DNA of 20,718 nucleotides from JBCBZH01 sp039815415 (GCA_039815415.1 JBCBZH010000042.1:1-20718), one strand, 5' to 3'. Positions 6,538 to 14,637 are shown, numbered from the stretch's first letter. The notes: generated by a model not told the origin, from the sequence alone. Numbers and translations are program-made.

Positions 6538-7308
6538 GTGGCCCTCGACCCCATCTCGCTCGTTCGCCTCGCACTCGTCTTCGGGCGGGTGAGCGGCGTG
6601 ATGGTGGCGGCGCCGCTGTTCAGCCAGAAGAGCGTGCCAGCCCTCACCAAGGTGCTGCTGAGCGTCCTGCTGAGCCTGATCCTGGTGGGCTTCGCGCCGG
6701 AGGACCTACCCGCACACGCACTCCACCCCATCGGCTTCGGAATCGCCGTTGCCATTGAAGTGCTGACGGGTCTGCTGATTGGCTACGCCATCCGCTTCGT
6801 GTTCTGGGCCGTAGACATGGCCGGTGAAATGATCGGCTTCCAGATGAGCCTTTCGATGGCGCAGGTCTACGATCCCATGAGCGGCGCCGCTGCCAACCCG
6901 CTCGGGCGCATGCTCACGTTCGTGTTCCTGCTCCTGTTCTGCCTGCTCGACGGCCCGCAGCAGATCGTCGTCGGGCTGGCGCGGTCGTTCGTGGCCGTGC
7001 CCCTCGGCGGCGCGGACCTCGCAGCGGGCGGCCCGCTCCTGCTCTCCTGGACCGGAGGCTTTTTCTCGACCGCTGTACGCTTGGCGATGCCGTTTCTGGT
7101 GGCCCTGTTCCTAGCCGATGTCGGGCTGGGCGTGTTCGCACGTGTTGTGCCCCAGGCCGATCTGTTCTCGATCAGTCTCCCGCTGAAGCTTCTGGCAGGC
7201 ATTATGGTGTCCATCGCCTTCATGACGGCCTTCTTCCCGCTGGCGCCGGGACTGGTAGACCAGGCCATCACCAGCCTGGACGCGCTGTTCGCCGCGCTGG
7301 CGCCGTAG
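6538..7308 (+). CDS. fliR: Flagellar export gate protein FliR
   Basis: FliR of 256 aa, the single-copy subunit closing the export gate with FliP and FliQ. Typical features are LALVFGRVSGVMVAAPLFSQ near the N-terminus, the segment EMIGFQMSLSMAQVYDPMSG, and several membrane helices to the C-terminus (GLGVFARVVPQADLF, then LPLKLLAGIMV). The start is GTG at 6538; no nearer ATG gives a normal N-terminus. A perfect motif-bearing hairpin lies directly after the stop, followed by an unrelated T9SS-type gene before flhB. Confidence 0.94.
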   Translation: MALDPISLVRLALVFGRVSGVMVAAPLFSQKSVPALTKVLLSVLLSLILVGFAPEDLPAHALHPIGFGIAVAIEVLTGLLIGYAIRFVFWAVDMAGEMIGFQMSLSMAQVYDPMSGAAANPLGRMLTFVFLLLFCLLDGPQQIVVGLARSFVAVPLGGADLAAGGPLLLSWTGGFFSTAVRLAMPFLVALFLADVGLGVFARVVPQADLFSISLPLKLLAGIMVSIAFMTAFFPLAPGLVDQAITSLDALFAALAP

Positions 7309-7328
7309 GGCCTCGCCAGCTCGAGGCC
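7309..7328 (+). repeat. Post-stop hairpin with CGCCAGCTCG motif (after fliR)
   Basis: Perfect 7-bp stem ggcctcg (7309-7315) / cgaggcc (7322-7328) with loop CCAGCT, directly abutting the fliR stop. The 10-mer is at 7314-7323. Together with the stop codon it is nearly repeated at 8229-8251 after the next gene. Confidence 0.75.
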
Positions 7329-7397
7329 TTCTCCCTGCGTGAACGCATTGCGCCGGGTCTCTGGACGACGTACTCTGAGCGACCTGCCCGGTCTGCC

Positions 7398-8231
7398 ATG
7401 CGTCTGTTTCTCCTCGGCATCGCGCTTCTACCAACCCTCGCGCTGGCGCAACCGGTGGACTATTTCCCGCTGGAGACGACTGATGTATGGGTGTACGGTA
7501 GTATCGACACACGCTCGACTCCTCCTGACACCTTTCGTCTCGATCCAACACGCATACGTGGCTCGGTCATCATCCACGACACAGCGTATGTGCTTGTCAG
7601 CTTTCCAGGAGTTCCCACCGACACACTGAGGAAAGATGGGGAAGGACGGGTCTGGTCCCGCATTAACAACGCTGACCATCTCCTGTTCGATGTCACGCTC
7701 CAAGATGGTGATACATATACGTATCCCTTCAACGACTATTTCGCGCCCGGCATCCTTTACACGGTAACGGTCACGAGACCGATGGACACTGTGGTAGCCG
7801 CGGGGGCGTTTTCAGATGCCATCAGATTTCGCTTCGACACGAATGAAGTCACAGACTCGAATCTGGGCGTCATTCTGGCCCCTGATGTCGGCGTTGTGTA
7901 TGGTCATAATGGATGGGGTAGTCGCGAGCTGATTGAGGGCAATGCTCCCCGTGTGGTTTCGACTCCGGAAAGACTGGAGCAGAACACACTCCATGCCTTC
8001 CCCAACCCGTTCTCCAGCTCGCTGACCGTCGAGCTTCCGCGCGGCGACTGGCAGACCCTCGAGCTGGTGGATGCGCTCGGTCGCCACGTGGCAGCGATGC
8101 AGACCGCCCCCTGCTCTACCTCGAGCTGTCGGCTGACGTGGGACGGCATGGATGTACCTCCAGGTGTGTACACCGTTCGCGCGGTCAGCCCGACCGGGAC
8201 ACTTCGCCAGCGCGTGGTTCGGATGCGATAG
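7398..8231 (+). CDS. Secreted protein of unknown function with T9SS type A C-terminal sorting domain
   Basis: A 277-aa protein of unknown function. A signal peptide (1-17, ending LALA) sends it across the inner membrane. The C-terminal region (199-277) has the T9SS type A sorting pattern: FPNPFSSSLTVELP, LELVDALGRHV, WDG at 248-250 and PPGVYTVRA, so it is probably exported to the cell surface or medium by the type IX system. The middle (YFPLETTDVWVYGS, then APDVGVVYGHNGW) resembles lineage-specific beta-rich secreted proteins. Cys239 and Cys244 could form a disulfide in the sorting domain. Base composition in the middle (about 7650-7900) is clearly lower in GC than neighbours, and near-identical repeats follow fliR and this gene, suggesting late insertion. 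A flagellar role is not shown. Confidence 0.85.
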   Translation: MRLFLLGIALLPTLALAQPVDYFPLETTDVWVYGSIDTRSTPPDTFRLDPTRIRGSVIIHDTAYVLVSFPGVPTDTLRKDGEGRVWSRINNADHLLFDVTLQDGDTYTYPFNDYFAPGILYTVTVTRPMDTVVAAGAFSDAIRFRFDTNEVTDSNLGVILAPDVGVVYGHNGWGSRELIEGNAPRVVSTPERLEQNTLHAFPNPFSSSLTVELPRGDWQTLELVDALGRHVAAMQTAPCSTSSCRLTWDGMDVPPGVYTVRAVSPTGTLRQRVVRMR

Positions 8232-8251
8232 GCCCTCGCCAGCTTGAGGCT
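8229..8251 (+). repeat. Second, diverged copy of the fliR post-stop motif block
   Basis: The stop codon plus following bases closely match 7306-7328, with only a few substitutions. The core is CGCCAGCTTG (8237-8246). The stem around loop CCAGCT is reduced to about 5 bp. The two copies form direct repeats flanking the T9SS-type gene. Confidence 0.6.
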
Positions 8252-8286
8252 CAACACCCGGTAGTGAGGTTCAAGGAGGCGGTGGC

Positions 8287-8296
8287 CGCCAGCTCG
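8287..8296 (+). repeat. Iterated 10-mer CGCCAGCTCG in the gap before flhB
   Basis: Exact copy in the 188-bp gap between the T9SS-type gene and flhB, 41 bp after the diverged copy. Downstream, a 7-bp stem cccattc (8324-8330) / gaatggg (8337-8343) lies in a stretch with several ACGGC repeats. No gene is seen in this gap. Confidence 0.6.
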
Positions 8297-8419
8297 ACGG
8301 CAGGGTTTTCCGCCCCGTGACGGCCCATTCCGGCCAGAATGGGGCGATACGGCCCAGAACGCGGCAGGACGGCATGGCACGGCGCATGCACAACGACCTA
8401 GCGTTCCGAATGCGCCCGC

Positions 8420-9508
8420 ATGAGCGACACCCCCGACCGCGCCGACAAACAGTTTGACCCTACCCCTCAACGCCTCAAGAAGGCGTTCGAGGAAGGGAAT
8501 GTCTATCGGTCCCGCGAGCTGGCGTCGGTCGGGCTGTTGGCAACGGCGGCGCTGGTCATTGGCGTCGGGATGCCTGCCGCCCTCGGCGTGCTGCGCGGCA
8601 TGACGGCTCGCATCTACATGGAAGCCCCCACCGCCGTCCTGACCGCCAGCTCGGTCCCAACGATTCTCGCACAGACGGGTGCCGACGCGCTGAAAGTGGT
8701 TGGGCCGCTGTTTGTCGCGCTGTTCGTGGTCGCCTTCGGCGCCAACGTGCTCCAGAGCGGCTGGACGCTGTCCGCCAAACCGCTCAAGCCAAAGGGCAGC
8801 CGCATCTCGCCCGTGGAAGGAGCCAAGCGCCTGTTCTCCTCGAAGGGCGCCTTCGAGCTGGGGAAAGCGGTCGTCAAGGTCATCATCGTGGGGCCGGTGG
8901 TCTATCTCGCCGCGCGGGCCTGGCTCCCGGACATCCTCGCGCTCCACACGGTCCCGCTCGATGCCGCCTTCAAGGCTGCAGGCGGCTGGACGCTCGGGCT
9001 GCTGATGCAGATGCTCCTCGCGCTGGTGCTCCTCTCGGGTGTGGACTACGCCTTCGGCAAGTGGAAGCACACGCAGGACCTCAAGATGACCCACAAGGAG
9101 ATCAAGGACGAGGCGAAGGAATCGGAGGGCGACCCGCACCTGCGCGTCAAGCGCCGCCAGATCGCTCGCGAACGCGCCCAGCGCCCCCGCCTCGACCACG
9201 CCGTGCTCAAGGCCGATGTGGTCGTCACCAACCCAACGCACTACGCCGTGGCCTTGGCCTACGACGCGGAGGACGGTCATGCCCCGAAGGTGCTCGTCAA
9301 GGGGATGCGCAAACGGGCACTCCGCATCAAGGCCCTCGCCGCCGAGTACGGCGTGCCGATGGTAGAAGACGTGCCCCTGGCGCGGGCGCTCCACGCCAAC
9401 GTCGAGGAAGGCGACTTCATCGACGAGTCCCTCTACCAGGCCGTCGCCGCTGTCCTCGCCGAGATCTACCGCCAGCGTGGTCGCCAGCCTCGAACGGCTC
9501 ATGTCTAG
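8420..9508 (+). CDS. flhB: Flagellar export switch protein FlhB
   Basis: FlhB of 362 aa controls the change of export specificity from hook to filament subunits. The N-terminal DPTPQRLKKAFEEGNVYRSREL (13-34) is the family signature, four membrane helices follow (about 36-210), then the cytoplasmic domain with the autocleavage motif NPTH at 271-274 (cleavage between Asn and Pro). The linker KMTHKEIKDEAKESEGDP precedes it. Start ATG 8420. Length and motifs are normal, so the inserted gene upstream has not broken it. An exact 10-mer copy begins one base after the stop. Confidence 0.96.
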   Translation: MSDTPDRADKQFDPTPQRLKKAFEEGNVYRSRELASVGLLATAALVIGVGMPAALGVLRGMTARIYMEAPTAVLTASSVPTILAQTGADALKVVGPLFVALFVVAFGANVLQSGWTLSAKPLKPKGSRISPVEGAKRLFSSKGAFELGKAVVKVIIVGPVVYLAARAWLPDILALHTVPLDAAFKAAGGWTLGLLMQMLLALVLLSGVDYAFGKWKHTQDLKMTHKEIKDEAKESEGDPHLRVKRRQIARERAQRPRLDHAVLKADVVVTNPTHYAVALAYDAEDGHAPKVLVKGMRKRALRIKALAAEYGVPMVEDVPLARALHANVEEGDFIDESLYQAVAAVLAEIYRQRGRQPRTAHV

Positions 9509-9509
9509 T

Positions 9510-9519
9510 CGCCAGCTCG
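9510..9519 (+). repeat. Iterated 10-mer CGCCAGCTCG immediately after flhB
   Basis: Exact sense-oriented copy one base after the flhB stop, in the 50-bp flhB-flhA gap. A near copy with one inserted base (CGCCAGCCTCG) lies in the last flhB codons, at about 9482-9492. Confidence 0.65.
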
Positions 9520-9558
9520 AACCGCAGGTCCGCACGGGCCAACTGACGCCCGCTACCG

Positions 9559-11613
9559 ATGGCTGAGACCGCCCGCCCACCCATCTTCCGGATCAACACT
9601 GAGGTCGTCACCGCGACGGCGCTCGTGCTGGTGCTGTTCGTGATGGTGGTGCCCCTGCCGGGGTACCTGCTAGACCTTCTCCTGGCGACCAACATCGCCA
9701 TCAGCCTCGCCATTCTCCTGACCGCGTTCTACGCCGAACGCCCGCTGGACTTCGGCATCTTCCCTGGACTGCTGCTCATCACGACGCTCTTCCGGCTGTC
9801 GCTTAACGTGGCATCTACGCGGCTGATCCTGGGCGAAGCGAAGGCGGGCGCGCTGATCGAGGCCTTCGGACAGTTCGTGGTGTCGGGCAACTACGTCGTC
9901 GGGGCGATTGTCTTCCTCGTGTTGGTCATCATCAACTTCGTAGTCATCACGAAGGGCTCGGGCCGCATTGCCGAAGTCGGCGCGCGATTCACGTTGGACG
10001 CGTTGCCGGGCAAACAGATGGCCATCGACGCGGATCTGAATGCGGGGCTGATCGACGAGGCCGAGGCCAAGCAGCGCCGCTCCGATGTCTCGCGCGAGGC
10101 CGACTTCTACGGCGCCATGGACGGCGCCAGCAAGTTCGTCCGAGGCGACGCCATCGCAGGGCTCATCATCACAGCCATCAACATCATCGGCGGGCTCATC
10201 ATCGGTGTGACGCAGTACGGGATGGGGCCAGGCGAAGCGGCCTCTACGTTCACGCTGCTCTCGATCGGCGACGGGCTGGTGAGCCAGCTCCCGGCCCTGC
10301 TGATCTCCACCGCTGCCGGTCTTATCGTCAGCCGTGCCTCCGGCGAAGGCAGCCTCTCGAACGACACCAAGGCCCAGCTCTTCGGCAAGCCCGAGGCGCT
10401 GTTTGTGACTGCAGGCTTTATGGTGTTGTTCGGCGTCCTTCCTGGCCTGCCGCTGGTTCCGTTCTGGCTGCTTGCGGGTGGGCTGGTGTGGGCGGGCGTC
10501 TCCCGCGCCAACAGCATCGCCGATGACGCCGAAGAGCCGCCGCCGCCCGACACCGGCCCTGCGCCAGAGCCCGAGCCGGCAGACCTGCTCCTCGTCGACG
10601 AGCTGGAGCTGGAAATCGGCTACGGCCTCATTTCCATCGTGGACCCCAACCAGGGCGGCGACCTGCTGGACCGCATCTCGAGCCTGCGTCGCCAGCTCGC
10701 CACCGAGATGGGGATCGTGGTACCGCCAGTCCGCATCCGCGACAATGTGGAGCTGGGCGCCAACAACTACATCGTCAAGCTGCGGGGCAACGCCGTCGCG
10801 GAGGGCGAGGCGCTAATCGGGTACCACCTCGCGCTGCTGCTCGATGCAGCCGATGAGGCACCACCAGGCATCCGCACCCAAGACCCGACGTTCGGCCTGG
10901 AGGCGGTGTGGGTCGCCGAGCGGTCGCTGCCGGAGACCGAGCGCCTCGGGCTGGCGACCATCGAGGCGCCGGCTGTTGTAGCAACGCACTTGCTGGAGAC
11001 CCTCCGCAAGCACGCCCACGCGCTCCTGACGCGCCAGGGCACGCGCAACCTGCTCGACAAGGTCCAGGAATCCGCCCCGGCCCTCGTGGACGAGCTGGTG
11101 CCGGACCAGCTCTCGGTTGGCCAGGTGCAGCGCGTCCTCAAGAAGCTCCTCGAAGAGCGTGTCCCCATCCGCGACCTCGTCCTGATCCTCGAAGCCCTCG
11201 CCGACCGCGCGGCATCGACCAAGAACACGGACGTGCTGACCGAATTCGCGCGTGCCGCGCTGGCGCCCACGCTCACGCGCCACTTCACCGGCCTCGACGG
11301 CAAGCTGCACGTGGCCGTGCTCGATCCGGCACTGGAACAGCACTTGCTTTCTAAGGCGGAAAGCGGCGAGCTGAACCCGACCACGTTGGGGCTCGACCCC
11401 GACCAGGCCGTGCGCCTGCAATCGGAAGCCGACCGCCAGCTCGCTCCCTTAATCGCTGCCGGCCACGCGCCGGTCCTGCTGACCTCCCCTGTGCTCCGTG
11501 CCACGCTCTTCGCCTTCCTCGACCCCGTCCTCGCGGACGTCTCGGTGCTGTCCTACCAGGACCTCGTGCCAGATGCCACGGTGGATGTCGACGGGCAGAT
11601 CAGCCTCCCCTAG
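9559..11613 (+). CDS. flhA: Flagellar export gate protein FlhA
   Basis: FlhA of 684 aa, the export-gate protein that binds chaperone-substrate complexes and uses the ion gradient. The N-terminal ~310 residues hold about eight membrane helices. The conserved cytoplasmic loop contains ITKGSGRIAEVGARFTLDALPGKQMAIDADL, SREADFYGAMDGASKFVRGDAIAG: the FHIPEP family signature. A Pro/Glu-rich linker (about 325-345) leads to the C-terminal cytoplasmic domain (about 346-684). Length is normal. Start ATG 9559. flhF follows after 28 bp. Two in-frame copies of the iterated 10-mer (10690-10699, 11434-11443) encode Arg-Gln-Leu. Confidence 0.97.
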   Translation: MAETARPPIFRINTEVVTATALVLVLFVMVVPLPGYLLDLLLATNIAISLAILLTAFYAERPLDFGIFPGLLLITTLFRLSLNVASTRLILGEAKAGALIEAFGQFVVSGNYVVGAIVFLVLVIINFVVITKGSGRIAEVGARFTLDALPGKQMAIDADLNAGLIDEAEAKQRRSDVSREADFYGAMDGASKFVRGDAIAGLIITAINIIGGLIIGVTQYGMGPGEAASTFTLLSIGDGLVSQLPALLISTAAGLIVSRASGEGSLSNDTKAQLFGKPEALFVTAGFMVLFGVLPGLPLVPFWLLAGGLVWAGVSRANSIADDAEEPPPPDTGPAPEPEPADLLLVDELELEIGYGLISIVDPNQGGDLLDRISSLRRQLATEMGIVVPPVRIRDNVELGANNYIVKLRGNAVAEGEALIGYHLALLLDAADEAPPGIRTQDPTFGLEAVWVAERSLPETERLGLATIEAPAVVATHLLETLRKHAHALLTRQGTRNLLDKVQESAPALVDELVPDQLSVGQVQRVLKKLLEERVPIRDLVLILEALADRAASTKNTDVLTEFARAALAPTLTRHFTGLDGKLHVAVLDPALEQHLLSKAESGELNPTTLGLDPDQAVRLQSEADRQLAPLIAAGHAPVLLTSPVLRATLFAFLDPVLADVSVLSYQDLVPDATVDVDGQISLP

Positions 11614-11641
11614 CGTGCCGTAGCGCCCTTCCAGGCCCGAT

Positions 11642-13024
11642 ATGACTCTCAAGACCGTCACCGGCCCCTCCACTCGCGACGCCCTCGCCCACGCCCGCCG
11701 CCTGTTCGGCAATGACGTGGTCCTGCTCCAGTCGGCCCCCGCCGCGCACGGCCAGCCCGCCTCTGTGACGGTCGCCTTTGACACGGTCCCGAGCCCGGAC
11801 GAGAACCTCTCCGGGCCTCTGCCCCCCGAGGCCTGGACCGTCGCACCTGCCCACCCGGAACCTGTCCGCCAGCCCGAACCGCGTGCCTACGGCTATGCAA
11901 ATGTGCGGAAGACCGCAGCGGCACCTTCGGAACCAATTTCCGCCGCCGCACCGCCGCACCGCACACCTTATACCAACACGCCTGCGAAGCCCCCTCCTAC
12001 GACGTCCCCTCTCCCAGCGGGAGAGGACCGCGAAGCGAAGGCGTCCAGACAACCGAACGTCGGCGTCAGCCAACAGGGGGAGGGGTTCGGCATCTCACCC
12101 ATTCTGACGAATTCAGGAATGGCGCCAGCTCGAGCTGATGAACCAACCCCCCTCGCTAGCTCGACTGCAGACGCCTTTGAACAGCGTCATATGGATTCCC
12201 GCCTGCGCGGGAATGACTCGGGTAAGGATGGAGACCGCGAACCCACCGCCAGCGCGTCGGAGGTGGTAGCGCTGCGGGCGCGTCTGGCCGAGCTGGAGGC
12301 CGTCATCGCAGAGGTCCGCACGTCGGTTCCGCCCCCCGTACTGCGGCGGACACCGCTCGTGTTCGTCGGCCCCGGCGGCAGCGGGAAGACGTCGCTGGCC
12401 CTGCGGCTGGCGCAGTCGCCCGAGCTGACGCAAGCGCAGCGCCCAGCCGTGCTCATCATCGCTCCCGACGCCGAGCGCTATGTGGACCCGGCACCCGTGT
12501 TCTGGGGCGTCGGCGTGCCGGTGGCCGTGGTCCAGACCCCCGAGGAGGTGACCGAAGCCCTCGAGACATTCGCCGACGCCGACCTCCTGCTCATCGACAC
12601 CCCGAGCCTGCCGCTCACAGCCGAGCGCGCCCGTCCAGTGGTCCGACGCCTCGGGGAGATGCTCGCGCCCCTCGGCACTGTAGAGGTGCACTTTGTGCTG
12701 GATGCCACGCGCTCCCGCAGCACGGTCACGGCGACCGCTCTCCATACGCTCGGCCTGAAGCCCGACGCCCTCGCACTGGCGCGCCTGGACGAGGCCCCCG
12801 TCGATGCCGCGTCCTGGGCCGACCACCTCGAGCTGCCGATCCGCTTCTCGTCCTCCGGCCCCGACCTCGGCGACCTCAGCGATGAGCCTCTCGCCAGCCC
12901 GGCGCCGATGCCTGCGTTCGCCGTGGAGCCCGTGACGCCGCGAGAACGGTCGCTCACCGATCTGTTCGAAGCGGCCTCGGTGTCGCCTCAGGCCGCTTTC
13001 ACACACGTCCCCGTCCTGGCCTAG
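11642..13024 (+). CDS. flhF: Flagellar biosynthesis GTPase-like FlhF with repeat-filled linker
   Basis: FlhF of 460 aa, an SRP-type GTPase that sets where flagella are built. The N-terminal B domain (1-47: MTLKTVTGPSTRDALAHARRLFG) and the G domain (about 236-440) flank an unusually long, low-complexity linker (about 50-205). The P-loop is GPGGSGKT (243-250). Other nucleotide motifs are altered: the usual DTAGR is DTPSL, and TKLDE is ARLDE. The linker contains two palindromic repeat elements translated in frame (12008-12026 and 12186-12217) plus an exact (12123-12132) and a near copy of the iterated 10-mer. It sits between flhA and flhG as usual. GTP hydrolysis may be weak. Confidence 0.88.
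   Translation: MTLKTVTGPSTRDALAHARRLFGNDVVLLQSAPAAHGQPASVTVAFDTVPSPDENLSGPLPPEAWTVAPAHPEPVRQPEPRAYGYANVRKTAAAPSEPISAAAPPHRTPYTNTPAKPPPTTSPLPAGEDREAKASRQPNVGVSQQGEGFGISPILTNSGMAPARADEPTPLASSTADAFEQRHMDSRLRGNDSGKDGDREPTASASEVVALRARLAELEAVIAEVRTSVPPPVLRRTPLVFVGPGGSGKTSLALRLAQSPELTQAQRPAVLIIAPDAERYVDPAPVFWGVGVPVAVVQTPEEVTEALETFADADLLLIDTPSLPLTAERARPVVRRLGEMLAPLGTVEVHFVLDATRSRSTVTATALHTLGLKPDALALARLDEAPVDAASWADHLELPIRFSSSGPDLGDLSDEPLASPAPMPAFAVEPVTPRERSLTDLFEAASVSPQAAFTHVPVLA
12006..12090. repeat. REP-like element inside flhF linker (GGGAGAGG palindrome)
   Basis: A perfect stem cctctccc (12008-12015) / gggagagg (12019-12026) with a 3-nt loop, followed by a GA-rich tail ending gggggaggggttcggc (about 12077-12092). 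It resembles widespread intergenic REP sequences, yet it is translated here as SPLPAGEDREAKASRQ and QQGEGFG. The outer limits are approximate. Confidence 0.6.
12123..12163 (+). repeat. Exact and near copies of the iterated 10-mer inside flhF linker
   Basis: CGCCAGCTCG (12123-12132) is followed by the one-mismatch copy CGCTAGCTCG (12154-12163). Both read as small residues (Ala-Ser/Ala-Arg) in the linker between the two palindromic elements. Confidence 0.6.
12186..12217. repeat. REP/MITE-like palindrome inside flhF linker (MDSRLRGND element)
   Basis: A perfect stem attcccgc (12195-12202) / gcgggaat (12207-12214) with loop ctgc, extended by gtcat (12186-12190) and atgac (12213-12217). It translates to MDSRLRGND on the + strand and FPRRRESI on the - strand. 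Both are well-known translation products of a small palindromic repeat common in many bacterial genomes. Here it is in frame inside a protein-coding gene. Confidence 0.75.
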
Positions 13025-13060
13025 CTCATGCTCCGCCTCCCCCTTTCCGCTTGTGTTCTG

Positions 13061-13078
13061 GCAGCACCTCTCTGCTGC
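13061..13078. repeat. Hairpin in the flhF-flhG gap
   Basis: A perfect 6-bp stem gcagca (13061-13066) / tgctgc (13073-13078) with loop cctctc, 24 bp before the flhG ATG. It may affect flhG translation. There is no T run, so it is not an obvious terminator. Confidence 0.35.
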
Positions 13079-13101
13079 ACACGACGCCCACCTCGCTCCT
13101 C

Positions 13102-13872
13102 ATGACCAGAACCTCCCCTCCTGGACTTATTCTGGCCGTTGTGAGCGGCAAGGGTGGCGTTGGCAAGAGCACCTTGGCCGTCAACCTTGCCGAGACGCTG
13201 TCTGACGCGGGGCGCCGCGTCGCGCTGTTGGACGTGGACCTCTGCCAGACCTCCTGCGCGACGCTGCTGAATGAGGAGCCTTCTGCCAGTGCCGTTGCTG
13301 CAGCCAGTGGAGCGGTGGCTCTTGAGCGGATCCCCCACACCACAGCCTCGGGTGTCACCCTCATCCTGGGCGGCTCGTCGGCACGCCCCGGTGGTGTCCC
13401 AGACACGCTGTACGATGTCCTCGATGACGCACTGGACCATGCCGCTCGCCAGCACGATGTGGTGCTGATTGACGCCCCAGCCGGTATCGAGGCTCCGGTG
13501 CGCTGGGCGCTCGACCGCGCCGATGCCGCAGTGCTTGTCCTCGTGGGGGAACCGACCTCCGTGACAGGCGCCTACACGCTCGCCAAGACCGTCTGGCAGG
13601 CCGTTCCAGAGTATCCCTTTTTATCGGTTGTCAATGCCGCCGATACCGATATCGACGCCGCACAAACGACGGAGCGATTCGCCGAGCTGACGACCCAGTT
13701 CCTCGGCCGCGCCCCAATGCCACTCGGCTGGATTCCCTACGACGCTCACGTCCGCGCAGCTGCGCGGTCCCAGTCGCCTGTCATTCGAAAGTCTGCCTCT
13801 CTTCGTGCCGCTTTTGCGGGCCTCGCCTCCGAGCTGACGCCTCTTCTCCCTGCCTTGAACGCTGCCGCCTGA
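13102..13872 (+). CDS. flhG: MinD-like ATPase FlhG (flagellar number regulator)
   Basis: FlhG/YlxH of 256 aa, a ParA/MinD-family ATPase that works with FlhF to limit flagellar number. It has the deviant Walker A motif KGGVGKST (17-24), DVD at 44-46, and the Walker B-type segment VVLIDAPAG with Asp124. Classic FlhG proteins carry an N-terminal DQAxxLR helix that activates FlhF; here only about nine residues precede the first strand, and the upstream in-frame extension (TTG at 13051) does not contain it either. ATG 13102 follows the pyrimidine-rich leader typical here. The sigma factor gene starts 3 bp after the stop. Confidence 0.9.
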   Translation: MTRTSPPGLILAVVSGKGGVGKSTLAVNLAETLSDAGRRVALLDVDLCQTSCATLLNEEPSASAVAAASGAVALERIPHTTASGVTLILGGSSARPGGVPDTLYDVLDDALDHAARQHDVVLIDAPAGIEAPVRWALDRADAAVLVLVGEPTSVTGAYTLAKTVWQAVPEYPFLSVVNAADTDIDAAQTTERFAELTTQFLGRAPMPLGWIPYDAHVRAAARSQSPVIRKSASLRAAFAGLASELTPLLPALNAAA

Positions 13873-13875
13873 TTC

Positions 13876-14637
13876 GTGTCCGAGACGCCCCTCCAGACGC
13901 TCGTCGAGCGCTACCTCGACGACCCCACGCCAGCCCGACGCGAGGCGGCCATCCTCGGTGGCGTGCCCCTCGTGCGGTCGCTTATCGGCAAGATCCGCGT
14001 CCCCGATCACCCGCTGGCCTCGATGGAGGACTTGGAGAGCGCTGGTCTGATCGGGCTGGTGGAAGCGCTCAATGGCTACGATGCGACCAACGGCGCAGCG
14101 TTCATGACCTACGCCTACCTCCGCGTCCGGGGCGCCATCATCGACTACCTGCGCTCTCTGGACGTCCTCTCGCTGGACAAGCGGAAGCGCATGGCAGAGG
14201 CCGGGCTCGTCGCTGAAACGCTCCGCCAGGAACTGGGGGCCGAGCCCTCGGACCGCGACGTGGCCGAACGCATGGGCCTCGACCTGGCCGCCTACGACCA
14301 GCTCATGATGGAGGCCCAGGCCCGGTTTGCCCTCTCGCTGGACGCTCCTGCTGGCGGCGACGCCGACAGCGGCTCGATGTACGAGCTGGTGGCAGACGAA
14401 GCGGGTGTTGGCACATCAGCCTCGACCGAGCACAGTCACACGATGGCGCTGGTGCGCTCGGCCATCGAGACGCTACCTGAGCGGACACGCGCCATGCTGG
14501 GCATGTACTACGACGACGAGCTGACGCTCCGTGAGATCGGGCAGGTGTTCCGGGTCAGCGAGGCCCGCGTCTCGCAGATCCTCGGCAAGACCATGATCCA
14601 GATCCGCGCCAGCCTGGAGAGCGAGGCCGTCGCCTGA
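13876..14637 (+). CDS. fliA: Flagellar sigma factor sigma-28 (FliA/WhiG family)
   Basis: Sigma-28-type factor of 253 aa that directs RNA polymerase to late flagellar and motility promoters. Region 2 (about 40-105) has MEDLESAGLIGLVEALNGYD and FMTYAYLRVRGAIIDYLRSLD. Region 3 contains ELGAEPSDRDVAERMGL. Region 4 (about 195-250) has LPERTRAMLGMYY and the helix-turn-helix LTLREIGQVFRVSEARVSQI. The order flhF-flhG-fliA is the usual one. The start is GTG at 13876, 3 bp after the flhG stop. No flgM-like anti-sigma gene is visible next to it. A one-mismatch copy of the iterated motif (CGCTAGCTCG) abuts its stop. Confidence 0.94.
   Translation: MSETPLQTLVERYLDDPTPARREAAILGGVPLVRSLIGKIRVPDHPLASMEDLESAGLIGLVEALNGYDATNGAAFMTYAYLRVRGAIIDYLRSLDVLSLDKRKRMAEAGLVAETLRQELGAEPSDRDVAERMGLDLAAYDQLMMEAQARFALSLDAPAGGDADSGSMYELVADEAGVGTSASTEHSHTMALVRSAIETLPERTRAMLGMYYDDELTLREIGQVFRVSEARVSQILGKTMIQIRASLESEAVA

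Noticed and set aside
7904..9580. A 558-codon open frame on the - strand across flhB
   Set aside because: It is antisense to a clear FlhB, has no recognisable domain, and has the His/Arg/Gly-rich composition typical of shadow frames in GC-rich DNA.
12113..13006. A - strand frame ending with a VIPAQAGIHMT-type peptide
   Set aside because: That peptide is the translation of the palindromic repeat at 12186-12217 on the other strand, not a gene; flhF covers the region.
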